From: Bradyrhizobium algeriense
Lineage (GTDB): Bacteria; Pseudomonadota; Alphaproteobacteria; Rhizobiales; Xanthobacteraceae
Direction: 5' to 3'
DNA length: 64,000 bases
Assembly (NCBI RefSeq): GCF_036924595.1
Contig: NZ_JAZHRV010000001.1
Span: 4,402,001 to 4,466,000 of the forward strand
Shown here: positions 27,567-35,414 of the stretch, in pieces
Layout of the letters: each line of letters begins with the position of its first letter
Numbering within the stretch: the first letter of the stretch is position 1
Made by a program: the position numbers and the translations under genes
Notes under the pieces: model-generated
What the model saw: the letters and a program-made list of their open reading frames with translations, nothing else
What the model was told of the DNA's origin: nothing
Databases searched by the model: none

Positions 27567-28232
27567 TCACCGCGCCTTGCGAAAGGTCAGGTTGATGCGC
27601 TGGCGGCCCATCAGCGCGTGCTCACCGTCAGCGAGGGGCGCCACGCCGTGAAAGAATAGCCGCGACGGGCCGCCCCAGACCACGACGTCGCCGTGCTCCA
27701 GCCGGTAACGGTGCGGCTTGTCGGCGCGCTTCAGCCCGCCGAACAGGAAGATCGCCGGCAGGCCCAGCGATACCGAGACGATCGGCGCGGCGAAGTCCAG
27801 TTCGTCCTTGTCCTGATGCAGCGACAGCTTCGCGCCGGGCACATAGCGATTGATGAGGCAGGCCTCCGGCTCGAAGCCGTTGAACCCGGCGTCCGACGCA
27901 GCGTCGGCCGCTAGTCTGCGCAGCACAGTCGGCATCGCCGGCCATGGCTGGCTGGACTCGGGGTCGATGGCGTCATAGCGATAACCAGTACTGTCCGACA
28001 CCCAGCCGACACTACCGCAATTGGTCATCGCGACCGACATGCGGTGGCCGCCCGGCGTGATCAGATGCCGGAACGGCGCCTGTTTGACAATCTCGCGAAG
28101 TGCCGGAAGCAACTCGGCTTCGAACGCCCGTGCAAATCCGCGCAGCAACACCGCGCCCTCCGCCATCGCTTCACGCGACGGGCGCACATCCGGGATGGCC
28201 TCGAACAAATCCGCAGTCAACGCAGCCCGCAC
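27567..28232 (-). CDS. alkB: AlkB-type DNA/RNA oxidative demethylase
   Basis: AlkB removes alkyl groups from 1-methyladenine and 3-methylcytosine in nucleic acid, using Fe(II) and 2-oxoglutarate. The 221-residue protein has the family signature: His139-x-Asp141 in SLHQDKDE, His195 in RLFFHGVAP, and the 2OG-binding Arg in RINLTFR near 212. NRYVPGAKLSLHQD and FLFGG also match AlkB. The start codon is GTG at 28232, immediately after the TGA of the upstream 2OG oxygenase (TGAGTG), indicating tight coupling. No ada gene is adjacent. Confidence 0.93.
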   Translation of the reverse strand: MRAALTADLFEAIPDVRPSREAMAEGAVLLRGFARAFEAELLPALREIVKQAPFRHLITPGGHRMSVAMTNCGSVGWVSDSTGYRYDAIDPESSQPWPAMPTVLRRLAADAASDAGFNGFEPEACLINRYVPGAKLSLHQDKDELDFAAPIVSVSLGLPAIFLFGGLKRADKPHRYRLEHGDVVVWGGPSRLFFHGVAPLADGEHALMGRQRINLTFRKAR

Positions 28233-28973
28233 TCATTTGGCATCGTGAAAGATCACACCGACGGTGTGGCGGTGGCCAGAACGGATCCGGCTGACGCCAT
28301 GGCGCAGATTAACGCGGTAGAACCCGCGCGTCCCCTGCACTGGTCGGTGATGCACAGCAAAGGCGACCGCATCGCCCTGCCTGAGCGGAACCACCTCGGG
28401 CCGCGACTGCATCCGCGGCCGCTGCTCGGTCAGCACGAACTCGCCACCTTCGAAATCGCGCCCCGGTTCCGACAGCAGGATCGCGACCTGCAGCGGAAAC
28501 ACGTGCTCGCCGTAGAGATCCTGATGCAGGCAATTATAGTCGCCCTCGCCATATTGCAGCAGCAGCGGCGTCGGCCGGGTCTGCCCGGCGTCATGGCAGC
28601 GTTTCAGGAACGCCTCGTGGCGATCGGGATAGCGGATGTCGATCCCCATCGTCTCATTCCAGCGATTGGCGACGGGGTGGAGCCGCGCATAGAGCGTGGG
28701 CCGCAATTCCGCAATCAGGTCGGGCAGCGGATAGGCGAAATACTTGTATTCGCCACGGCCGAAGCCATGGCGTCCCATCACGATCTTGCTGCGGAAGTTT
28801 GCGTCATCCGGATAGAGTGCGGCCAGCGCGTCGCATTCTTCCGGCGTCAGCAATCCCTTCAGTACTGCGCAGCCCTGTGCGTCGAGATCGGCGGTCGCCT
28901 GCACCCAGTGGATGGCATCGACGCGGGCGGCGATGGTTGGCGGATGGTCAATATTTCTTGCGGTTGCTCTCAT
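28233..28973 (-). CDS. 2OG-Fe(II) oxygenase family protein coupled to alkB
   Basis: A 246-residue double-stranded beta-helix dioxygenase. The iron and co-substrate site is visible as His150-x-Asp152 (NCLHQDLYGE), a distal His225 (LRHGVSRIRSGHRHT) and a following Arg. Family segments include YGEGDYNCLHQDLYG, FPLQVAILLSEP and FEGGEFVLTEQRPRMQSR. I recognise it as a conserved alphaproteobacterial 2OG oxygenase but know no proven substrate. The stop codon directly abuts the alkB GTG start. The pairing suggests a role linked to nucleic acid repair or modification, as inference only. Confidence 0.87.
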   Translation of the reverse strand: MRATARNIDHPPTIAARVDAIHWVQATADLDAQGCAVLKGLLTPEECDALAALYPDDANFRSKIVMGRHGFGRGEYKYFAYPLPDLIAELRPTLYARLHPVANRWNETMGIDIRYPDRHEAFLKRCHDAGQTRPTPLLLQYGEGDYNCLHQDLYGEHVFPLQVAILLSEPGRDFEGGEFVLTEQRPRMQSRPEVVPLRQGDAVAFAVHHRPVQGTRGFYRVNLRHGVSRIRSGHRHTVGVIFHDAK

Positions 28974-29034
28974 GGCGGTAAATCTCGCACTCAGGCCACG
29001 GCGAAACCACCCGATTTCCGACGAGTTCCATCCC

Positions 29035-29090
29035 CGTCATTGCGAGCCAACGGGGCGGGCATTCGCCCAACCCGTTGGCTCGCAATGACG
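29035..29090. repeat. 20-base perfect inverted repeat starting CGTCATTGCGAG
   Basis: Arms at 29035-29054 and 29071-29090 are exact reverse complements, with a 16-base spacer. The outer GTCATTGCGAG end is shared with repeats at 35308, 41929 and 57903, but the inner sequence differs. It lies between the 2OG oxygenase start and the DUF2848 stop and could form a stable hairpin. Confidence 0.75.
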
Positions 29091-29107
29091 GTGGCTGGAG
29101 CGCAGCG

Positions 29108-29794
29108 TCAGCCCAACACCGGCATCGTGACCACATCATACCCGTGGCTGATCTTCCGCTTCAGCACGGGATCCTCCAGTTCGAACTCGAAGCGATCGGC
29201 CGGACGGATGCCGCCCTTGGCAGCAAACGTGCCGCCGAACATGGCGCAGCCGTCGGGCAGGCCCTTAGCCCCGAAGCCACGGTCGATGAGATCTTTTACT
29301 GGCAGCATCGCATCGAGTGTACCTTCCTGGTACAGCACCCGCGCGCCGTCGATGATGGCCCAGGAGCGCAGGATCATCTGGTCCCAGTGCGCGATGACCT
29401 CCTCAAGCTCCCACAGTACCGAGGCAACCGGCTTATCGCACATCTGTTTTGAGACCGTGACGCTGTAGGCTTCCACCTTGCGGTCGGTATGGTCGGAGCC
29501 GCAGCCGACGAAGGTGCGGCCCTGCCAGCCGATCAGCACGAACTCGACCTCGCCGCTGGAATTTTCGCCGGAGACCTCGATTCGATCCTCCAGGGTGATC
29601 CGTCGCGCCGAGCAGCGGTAGTAGATCGGCGTCGACGCCGGCCGCGCGATGCCGATCGCTTCGAGTTCGGCGATGTGCTTGTCGCGCGCCACCGGATCGC
29701 GGCCGGTCCAGCCGGCGATGACGGCCTGATCGATCGCAAGCGTTAGCGGCGTCAACATACCCTTGTCGTCGACGTTGAAGGTCAGATCAAACAC
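29108..29794 (-). CDS. DUF2848 family protein
   Basis: The 228-residue protein matches the DUF2848 family as I know it. Visible segments are RPASTPIYYRCSARRIT, EFVLIGWQGRTFVGCGSDHTDRKVE and MFGGTFAAKGGIRPADRFEFELEDP. The fold resembles fumarylacetoacetase-related proteins in its C-terminal part; that relation is tentative. It starts with GTG at 29794, overlapping the amidase end by 8 bases, so the two proteins are probably made together. Function is unknown; a role in handling the amidase product is possible. Confidence 0.85.
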   Translation of the reverse strand: MFDLTFNVDDKGMLTPLTLAIDQAVIAGWTGRDPVARDKHIAELEAIGIARPASTPIYYRCSARRITLEDRIEVSGENSSGEVEFVLIGWQGRTFVGCGSDHTDRKVEAYSVTVSKQMCDKPVASVLWELEEVIAHWDQMILRSWAIIDGARVLYQEGTLDAMLPVKDLIDRGFGAKGLPDGCAMFGGTFAAKGGIRPADRFEFELEDPVLKRKISHGYDVVTMPVLG

Positions 29795-31136
29795 GGATGA
29801 TATTCTCCATTCCGGCGGCCAATTCGAAGATGCGGCGATCCGATCCGCCTGCGGCGGCGAGCATCAGCCCGACCGGAACCTCGCCTTCGCGATGCGCCGG
29901 CAGCGAGATCGCGCAGCCGTCGAGCATGTTGATCAGCGTGCAATTGCGCAACGAGCGCAAATTCTGCGTGGCGAAGGCCTGGTCGTCGGCGAGATCGGCA
30001 ATGACAGGCGGCGTATTCGCTGTCGTCGGCAGCACCAGCGCGTCATAGGGCGCGATGCGCTGTTCCGTTCGCGCAATGAACGAACGGCGCGCCTTGAGGA
30101 TGTCGATATAGTCCGCCGCGCTGATGCCTTCGCCGCGCAGGATGCGGACGCGCACGCGGGGGTCGTAGACGTCGCCTTTGCTGGTGAGCAGATAGCGGTG
30201 CCAGGCGTAGCTCTCAGCGGCGGCAAACCCTCCCTTGCTGTTCATGACACCGACATCGTGAAATTCCGGCACCTCGATCCGCTCGATCAACGCGCCCTGC
30301 CGCGACAACGTCGTCAGCGCACGCTCGAATGTCTTCGCGACCTCGTCGTCGAGATCGTCCAGCGCGATCGTGGTCGGCACCGCCAGCCGCATGCCCTTGA
30401 TCGGGCGCGGCTGCAATGGATGCACGGCTTCATCCGCAAGCACGGCATCAAGCACCGCGCAGCAATCGACACTGCGCGCCAGCGGCCCAAAGCTGTCGAG
30501 CGAGAACGACAGCGGCACGCCACCGTCAAGCGGCACGCGGGCCTGCGTCGGCTTGTAGCCGACGATGCCATTATAGGCGGCCGGAATCCGGCAGGAGCCG
30601 CCGGTATCGGTGCCGAGCGCGCCGTGGGCCATGCGATCGGCGATCGAGACCGCGGCGCCTGAGGACGAGCCGCCGGGCACGTGGCCGACGCTGCGATTCC
30701 ACACGCTTTTCGGCGTGCCGTAATGCGGGTTGATGCCGATGCCGGAATAGGCGAATTCGGTCATGTTGGTGCGGCCGATCACGATGAAGCCGGCCCGGCG
30801 CAGCCGCGCCACCACCGGCGCATCGGCCTCCGCCGGCGCAGAATCCTCCAGCGCGCGGGAGCCGGCGCGGGTCACCTGCCCCTTGATGTCGTAGAGATCC
30901 TTGATCGAGACGGGAATGCCGGCATAGGGCGACGGCACGGCGTTGGCTTTACGCAGATGATCCATCGCATCTGCCGCTGCAATCGCCGCATCCTTGTCGA
31001 CGTGAACGAAGGTGCGCGCGCCTTCGCCGGCGGGATCGGCAATCCTTGCAAGACATTCCTCGACCAGTTTGCGCGCGGTGATACGCCCAGTGTCGAGATC
31101 GGCGGCGAGGCCGGCGAGTGTCGGATGGTTCGGCAT
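29787..31136 (-). CDS. Amidase signature family hydrolase
   Basis: A 449-residue amide hydrolase with the Ser-cisSer-Lys triad: Lys79 (PVSIKDLYD), the GGSSSG segment at 155-160 carrying the cis-Ser, and nucleophile Ser181 (GTDTGGSCRIPA). This family cleaves a wide range of amides; GatA is a relative, but no gatB or gatC is present, so a catabolic amidase is favoured. Substrate is unknown. Its end overlaps the DUF2848 gene by 8 bases. It is divergent from the DUF35-thiolase genes, with about 200 bases between. Confidence 0.9.
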   Translation of the reverse strand: MPNHPTLAGLAADLDTGRITARKLVEECLARIADPAGEGARTFVHVDKDAAIAAADAMDHLRKANAVPSPYAGIPVSIKDLYDIKGQVTRAGSRALEDSAPAEADAPVVARLRRAGFIVIGRTNMTEFAYSGIGINPHYGTPKSVWNRSVGHVPGGSSSGAAVSIADRMAHGALGTDTGGSCRIPAAYNGIVGYKPTQARVPLDGGVPLSFSLDSFGPLARSVDCCAVLDAVLADEAVHPLQPRPIKGMRLAVPTTIALDDLDDEVAKTFERALTTLSRQGALIERIEVPEFHDVGVMNSKGGFAAAESYAWHRYLLTSKGDVYDPRVRVRILRGEGISAADYIDILKARRSFIARTEQRIAPYDALVLPTTANTPPVIADLADDQAFATQNLRSLRNCTLINMLDGCAISLPAHREGEVPVGLMLAAAGGSDRRIFELAAGMENIIRV

Positions 31137-31336
31137 GGTGTTCTTGATTACTTCCTGTACGATTTACCGTGGCGCGGACTATCTCCGATGACGGGCTGGC
31201 ATACAAGCGCTCTCACGCGCAGGGAATGCGGCCATGCGACAGCACCGCTGCTGGGGCCGTTGACGGAGATCGGTCAATGTCGCATCAAGACCGCAACAAG
31301 CGGGTCGACGCCCGTATTCCAAGGAGATTAGCCGAT

Positions 31337-31750
31337 ATGGCGGAGCCTGCGCGCGCAAAACCAAAACCCACGCCTGAAACGCAACATTTCTGGGATGGAA
31401 CGCAGGCCGGCGAATTGCGCCTGCAGCGCTGCGACGCCTGCGCCAATGTCTATTTCCCGCCGCGTCCGTTCTGCCCCTCCTGCGCCTCGCGCAAGGTCAG
31501 CGTATTCAAGGCGAGCGGCAAGGGCACGCTCTACAGCTACGTCATCAACCACCGTCCGGCAGCGCCCGGCTTCACCCCGCCTTACGCGATCGCGGTCGTC
31601 GAGCTCGACGAAGGCCCGCGCATGATGAGCAACATCATCGATTGCCCGCAGACGCCGGAGGCGCTCGAGCTAGACATGAAGCTCGAAGTCGCGTTCGAGA
31701 AGCTCGACGACAAGATCACCCTTCCCCTGTTTCGTCCGGCGAAGGGCTAA
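31337..31750 (+). CDS. DUF35 zinc-ribbon/OB-fold acyl-CoA-binding partner protein
   Basis: The 137-residue protein has an N-terminal rubredoxin-like zinc ribbon with Cys32, Cys35, Cys46 and Cys49 (RCDACANVYFPPRPFCPSC), then an OB-fold (GTLYSYVINHRPAAPGF). DUF35 proteins pair with thiolase-fold enzymes as acyl-CoA shuttles or as partners in retro-aldol cleavage, as in the Ltp2-ChsH2 pair of mycobacteria. The thiolase-like gene starts 5 bases after its stop. I chose the ATG at 31337, preceded by AAGGAG; an in-frame extension upstream is not family-like. Confidence 0.9.
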   Translation: MAEPARAKPKPTPETQHFWDGTQAGELRLQRCDACANVYFPPRPFCPSCASRKVSVFKASGKGTLYSYVINHRPAAPGFTPPYAIAVVELDEGPRMMSNIIDCPQTPEALELDMKLEVAFEKLDDKITLPLFRPAKG

Positions 31751-31755
31751 GCACC

Positions 31756-32895
31756 ATGCGCAAGAATGCAGTCGCCGTCGTCGGCGCAGCCGAGACCACC
31801 GAACTCGGCGTCATCCCCAACATGTCGCAGATCCAGCTCCACGCCGATGCGGCGCTCAACGCCATCGCCGATGCCGGGCTGAAACTGTCAGATATCGACG
31901 GCATCGCCACCGCGGTGGAAACCCCGCAGCAGATCGCCCATTACCTCGGCATCACGCCGACCTGGGTCGACGGCACTTCCGTCGGCGGTTGCTCGTTCAT
32001 GCTGCATGTGCGGCATGCCGCGGCCGCGATCGAGGCCGGCCTCTGCAAGACCGTGCTAATCACGCACGCCGAAAGCGGCAAGTCGATGATCGGCAAGCTG
32101 CCGCGCTCAACGCCGCCCGACAGTTTGAACGGCCAGTTCGAGGCGCCGTTCGGCGTCTACGGCCCGCCCAGCATGTTCCCGATTCCCGTGCTGCGCTACA
32201 TGAAGACCTACGGCATCACCCATGAGCAGATCGCCATGGTCGCCGTAGTGCAGCGCGAGTGGGCCGCAAAGAATCCGCGTGCGACCATGAAGGCGCCGAT
32301 CACGGTCGAGGACGTGCTGAACTCGAAGATGATCGCCTATCCATTTCGCATCCTGCAATGCTGCCTCGTCACCGACGGCGGCGGCGCGCTGATCCTTACC
32401 TCGGCCGATCGCGCCAAGGACTTTCCGAACAAGCCGGTCTACATCCTCGGCACCGGCGAGAGCGTCGAAACGCCGATGGTCAGCCAGATGGAGACGTTCA
32501 ACTCCTCGCGCGCCTTCAAGGTGGCAGGCCCGACCGCGTTCCGGGAAGCCGGCATCACCCACAAGGACGTCGATCATCTGATGATCTACGACGCCTTTGC
32601 GCATCTGCCACTTTTCGGCCTCGGCGATCTCGGCTTCATGCCGCATGAGGAGACCGGCAAGTTCATTGCCGACGGCAACACCCGCCCCGGCGGCAAGCTG
32701 CCGCTCAACACCAATGGCGGCGGATTGAGCTATATGCATTCCGGCATGTACGGCATGTACGCGCTGCAGGAGAGCGTGCGCCAGATGCGCGGCATCGCAC
32801 CGGCGCAGGTCAAGGACGCGAAAATCTCGGTCTGTCACGGCGTCGGCGGCATGTTCGCGGCATCAGGCACGATCGTCTTTACGAACGAGAAATGA
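31756..32895 (+). CDS. Thiolase family protein (SCP2/Ltp2 type)
   Basis: A 379-residue thiolase-fold protein. Near the usual nucleophile position is Cys79 (GTSVGGCSFMLHVRHA), although simple spacing places it one residue off, so an intact nucleophile is not certain. The later SCP2-like motif is YDAFAH rather than the usual HDCF. NTNGGGLSYMHSG carries the conserved glycines and His. These differences fit the non-classical thiolase-like enzymes that partner with DUF35 proteins, which can catalyse retro-aldol cleavage instead of thiolysis. The gene starts 5 bases after the DUF35 gene, which supports a heteromeric complex. The substrate is unknown. Confidence 0.88.
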   Translation: MRKNAVAVVGAAETTELGVIPNMSQIQLHADAALNAIADAGLKLSDIDGIATAVETPQQIAHYLGITPTWVDGTSVGGCSFMLHVRHAAAAIEAGLCKTVLITHAESGKSMIGKLPRSTPPDSLNGQFEAPFGVYGPPSMFPIPVLRYMKTYGITHEQIAMVAVVQREWAAKNPRATMKAPITVEDVLNSKMIAYPFRILQCCLVTDGGGALILTSADRAKDFPNKPVYILGTGESVETPMVSQMETFNSSRAFKVAGPTAFREAGITHKDVDHLMIYDAFAHLPLFGLGDLGFMPHEETGKFIADGNTRPGGKLPLNTNGGGLSYMHSGMYGMYALQESVRQMRGIAPAQVKDAKISVCHGVGGMFAASGTIVFTNEK

Positions 32896-32910
32896 GCGAG
32901 CTGCCCGCCT

Positions 32911-33046
32911 CTCCCTCTCCCCGTTCTTACGGGGAGAGGGTTGGGGTGAGGGGCTGCTTCCACACAATCGGACTCGCGGAGAGTCCCCCTCACCCGGATC
33001 GCATCTGCGATGCGATCCGACCTCTCCCCGCAAGCGGGGCGAGGTA
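32911..33046. repeat. Dispersed repeat of the CTCCCTCTCCCCG family
   Basis: The block contains an inner hairpin CTCTCCCCG-TTCTTA-CGGGGAGAG, then GGGGTGAGGGGCTGCTTCC, then GAGTCCCCCTCACCC and GACCTCTCCCCGC. The same elements in the same order occur at 53790-53950, with different sequence between them. It fills most of the gap between the thiolase and the SDR genes. Confidence 0.8.
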
Positions 33047-33076
33047 AGAACGCGCAGATCTATCGGGAGAACTCAA

Positions 33077-33991
33077 ATGACAAAATCACTGCAAGACAAG
33101 GTCATCATCGTCACCGGCGCAGGCCGTGGCATCGGGCGCGAGATTGCGCTGCTCTGCGCGGCCGAAGGCGCCAAGGTCGTGGTCAACGATCCCGGCGTCG
33201 CCGCTGATGGCGCCGGATCGAGCGCGGCACCCGCCGAGGAAGTGGTCGAGGAGATCAAGAAGCGCGGCGGGACTGCGGTCGCCAATTTCGAGTCGGTGGC
33301 GGAGGCGATCCCCGCCAGCAAGATCGTGAAGACGGCGACCGATCATTTCGGCCGGCTCGACGGCGTGGTCAACAACGCCGGCATTTTGCGCGACATGATC
33401 TTCCACAAAATGAGCGTGGAAGCGTTCGAGGCCGTCATCAAGGTGCACCTGATGGGCTCGTTCTATGTCAGCCACGCCGCGGCGCGCCTGTACCGCGAAC
33501 AGGAGAGCGGCTCCTTCGTGCACTTCACCTCGACCTCCGGACTGATCGGCAATTTCGGCCAGGCCAACTACGCCGCCGCCAAGCTCGGCATCGTCGGCCT
33601 GTCGAAGTCGATCGCGCTCGACATGGGCCGCTTCAACGTGCGCTCGAACTGCGTCTCGCCCTTCGCCTGGACCCGCATGATCGGTACCATTCCGACCGAG
33701 ACCGAGGCCGAGAAGGCGCGCGTGGCGAAAATCCAGCAGATGGGGCCGGAGAAGATCGCGCCGATCTGTGCCTATTTGCTCAGCGACGCCGCCAAGGACG
33801 TGACCGGGCAGATTTTCGGGGTGCGCATGAACGAGATATTCCTGTTCAGCCAGAATCGGCCGCTGCGCTCGGTGCAGCGGAGCGAAGGCTGGACGCCGCA
33901 GACCATTGCCGAGCACGGCATGCCGGCGCTCAAGGGATCGTTCTACAAGCTCGATCGTTCCGCCGACATCTTCCCCTGGGATCCGATCTGA
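33077..33991 (+). CDS. SDR family oxidoreductase, multifunctional-enzyme-type hydroxyacyl-CoA dehydrogenase-like
   Basis: The 304-residue protein has the SDR cofactor motif TGAGRGIG, NNAG in VVNNAGILRDMIFHKM, catalytic Ser in FTSTSGLIG and YxxxK in NYAAAKLG. The NAGILRD segment and the overall sequence resemble the hydroxyacyl-CoA dehydrogenase part of peroxisomal multifunctional enzyme type 2. Oxidation of a hydroxyacyl-CoA intermediate is therefore likely. It follows the DUF35-thiolase pair in the same direction but is separated by a repeat of about 140 bases. A 9-base-stem hairpin lies just after the stop. Confidence 0.88.
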   Translation: MTKSLQDKVIIVTGAGRGIGREIALLCAAEGAKVVVNDPGVAADGAGSSAAPAEEVVEEIKKRGGTAVANFESVAEAIPASKIVKTATDHFGRLDGVVNNAGILRDMIFHKMSVEAFEAVIKVHLMGSFYVSHAAARLYREQESGSFVHFTSTSGLIGNFGQANYAAAKLGIVGLSKSIALDMGRFNVRSNCVSPFAWTRMIGTIPTETEAEKARVAKIQQMGPEKIAPICAYLLSDAAKDVTGQIFGVRMNEIFLFSQNRPLRSVQRSEGWTPQTIAEHGMPALKGSFYKLDRSADIFPWDPI

Positions 33992-34008
33992 CGCTCTATG
34001 AAAATGAT

Positions 34009-34031
34009 CGTCCCGGCTGGTTGCCGGGACG
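34009..34031 (+). terminator. Strong hairpin after the SDR gene, possible terminator
   Basis: CGTCCCGGC at 34009-34017 pairs exactly with GCCGGGACG at 34023-34031 around a TGGTT loop, 18 bases after the SDR stop. The following bases ACTATCTT have only a weak T content, so termination may be incomplete. Confidence 0.55.
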
Positions 34032-34121
34032 ACTATCTTCGATTGCTCAAGTGTACCCGCCCGCTTTATGCCGGAATGCGGGCTGATGATTTCCTTCCAA
34101 TAAAAAACATGGGAGGAAATC

Positions 34122-35288
34122 ATGACAAGCTCACTGACCTTTCCCGATTCCCAACAACACGGCGGCGGTTTTGACCGTCGCAAGATATTGACCGGTGCGG
34201 CAGCACTCGCCGCCTCGGCAGTAACGATGAAGACGGCCTCTGCGGCTTCCGTCGCCCCGCTCGGCCAGACCGGCGCGCCAACAACGGCATCGCCGCCCCT
34301 GCCGCTCGGTCCGCTTCCCGGCGCCCGCTATCCGGACGCTCGCCTGGAGTCGATGAAGAAGCCGAAGGTTTCGTTCGGGCCGACAGGCTTTCCGGCCTTC
34401 GCCGGCACCATGGCGGTCGAGCGCGTCGCAACCGGATTCCGCTGGGCCGAAGGCCCGGTCTACTTTCCGGCTGGGCGATATGTTCTGTTTAGCGACATTC
34501 CCAACAACCGCATCATGCGCTTCTCGGAAGATGACGGACACCTCAGCGTCTACCGTCAGCCGTCGATGAACTCGAACGGCAATACCATCGACCGCGAAGG
34601 ACGCCTGATCACCTGCGAGCATAGCGGCCGACGCGTCACCCGGACCGAACTCGACGGCTCGATCACCATCATCGCCGACAAGTACAATGGCAAGAAGCTG
34701 AACTCGCCGAACGACGCGGTCGTCGCGGCCGACGGTTCGATCTGGTTCTGCGACCCAGCCTACGGTATCGGCGGCTATTACGAAGGCATCAAGGCCGAGC
34801 CCGAGCAGGACAAGAAAAACGTCTACCGGGTGGATCCGAAATCCGGCGATATCAAGATGGTGGTCGATGACTTCGTGGAGCCGAACGGCCTTTGCTTCTC
34901 GCCTGACGAGAAGAAGCTCTATATCTGCGATACCGGCTTCACCGACGGGCCGGACAATCCGTCGCATATCCGCGTGTTCGACGTGGATCTCGGGGCCGGA
35001 AAGCTTTCGAACAGCAAGGTCTTTGCGGACATGCCCAAGCCCAGCATTACCGACGGGCTGCGCTGCGACACCGCCGGGCGTCTTTGGTGCTCGGTCGGTT
35101 GGGGCGATCCGAATGAGGACGGCGTGCGCTGCTACACGGCGGACGGCGATCTCCTCGGCAAGATCCACATACCGGAGACCGTCGCCAATTTGTGCTTCGG
35201 CGGCCAGCAGCGAAATAGACTTTATATCTGCGGCTCGTCATCGCTGTATGCGGTCTACACCAGTGCGCAGGGCGCGATGAAGCCGTGA
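34122..35288 (+). CDS. SMP-30/gluconolactonase family protein with Tat signal
   Basis: A 388-residue beta-propeller hydrolase. The N-terminus carries a twin-arginine export signal: FDRRKILTGAAALAASAVTM, cut probably after an Ala near residue 43, so the folded enzyme is sent to the periplasm. Propeller motifs include FRWAEGPVYFPAGRYVLFSD, the metal-site region NSPNDAVVAADGSIWFCDP, VEPNGLCFSPDEKKLYICD and ITDGLRCDTAGRLWCS. These match gluconolactonase/lactonase enzymes; the lactone substrate is unknown. GGAGGAAATC before the ATG is a strong ribosome site. The gene is probably monocistronic. Confidence 0.9.
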   Translation: MTSSLTFPDSQQHGGGFDRRKILTGAAALAASAVTMKTASAASVAPLGQTGAPTTASPPLPLGPLPGARYPDARLESMKKPKVSFGPTGFPAFAGTMAVERVATGFRWAEGPVYFPAGRYVLFSDIPNNRIMRFSEDDGHLSVYRQPSMNSNGNTIDREGRLITCEHSGRRVTRTELDGSITIIADKYNGKKLNSPNDAVVAADGSIWFCDPAYGIGGYYEGIKAEPEQDKKNVYRVDPKSGDIKMVVDDFVEPNGLCFSPDEKKLYICDTGFTDGPDNPSHIRVFDVDLGAGKLSNSKVFADMPKPSITDGLRCDTAGRLWCSVGWGDPNEDGVRCYTADGDLLGKIHIPETVANLCFGGQQRNRLYICGSSSLYAVYTSAQGAMKP

Positions 35289-35307
35289 CGGGCTGAAAAG
35301 CCTCGCC

Positions 35308-35391
35308 GTCATTGCGAGGAGCGGAGCGACGAAGCAATCCATGCATCCGCGCATGCGGAGAGATGGATTGCTTCGCTGCGCTCGCAATGAA
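35308..35391. repeat. Palindromic repeat of the GTCATTGCGAG family, copy 1
   Basis: Left half CGTCATTGCGAGGAGCGGAG, then GAAGCAATCC, then the right half GGATTGCTTCG and CTCGCAATGA. The two halves can form a long imperfect hairpin. Copies of the same design are at 41929-42006 and 57903-57984. It lies between convergent genes (SMP-30 and ppc) and could help termination. Confidence 0.85.
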
Positions 35392-35414
35392 GGCGGTGAG
35401 GCCGCGGCTCAGCG

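Noticed and set aside
32911..33046. Intrinsic terminator after the thiolase gene
   Set aside because: The hairpin is part of a dispersed repeat that recurs at 53790 and lacks a T-run, so I kept it as a repeat.
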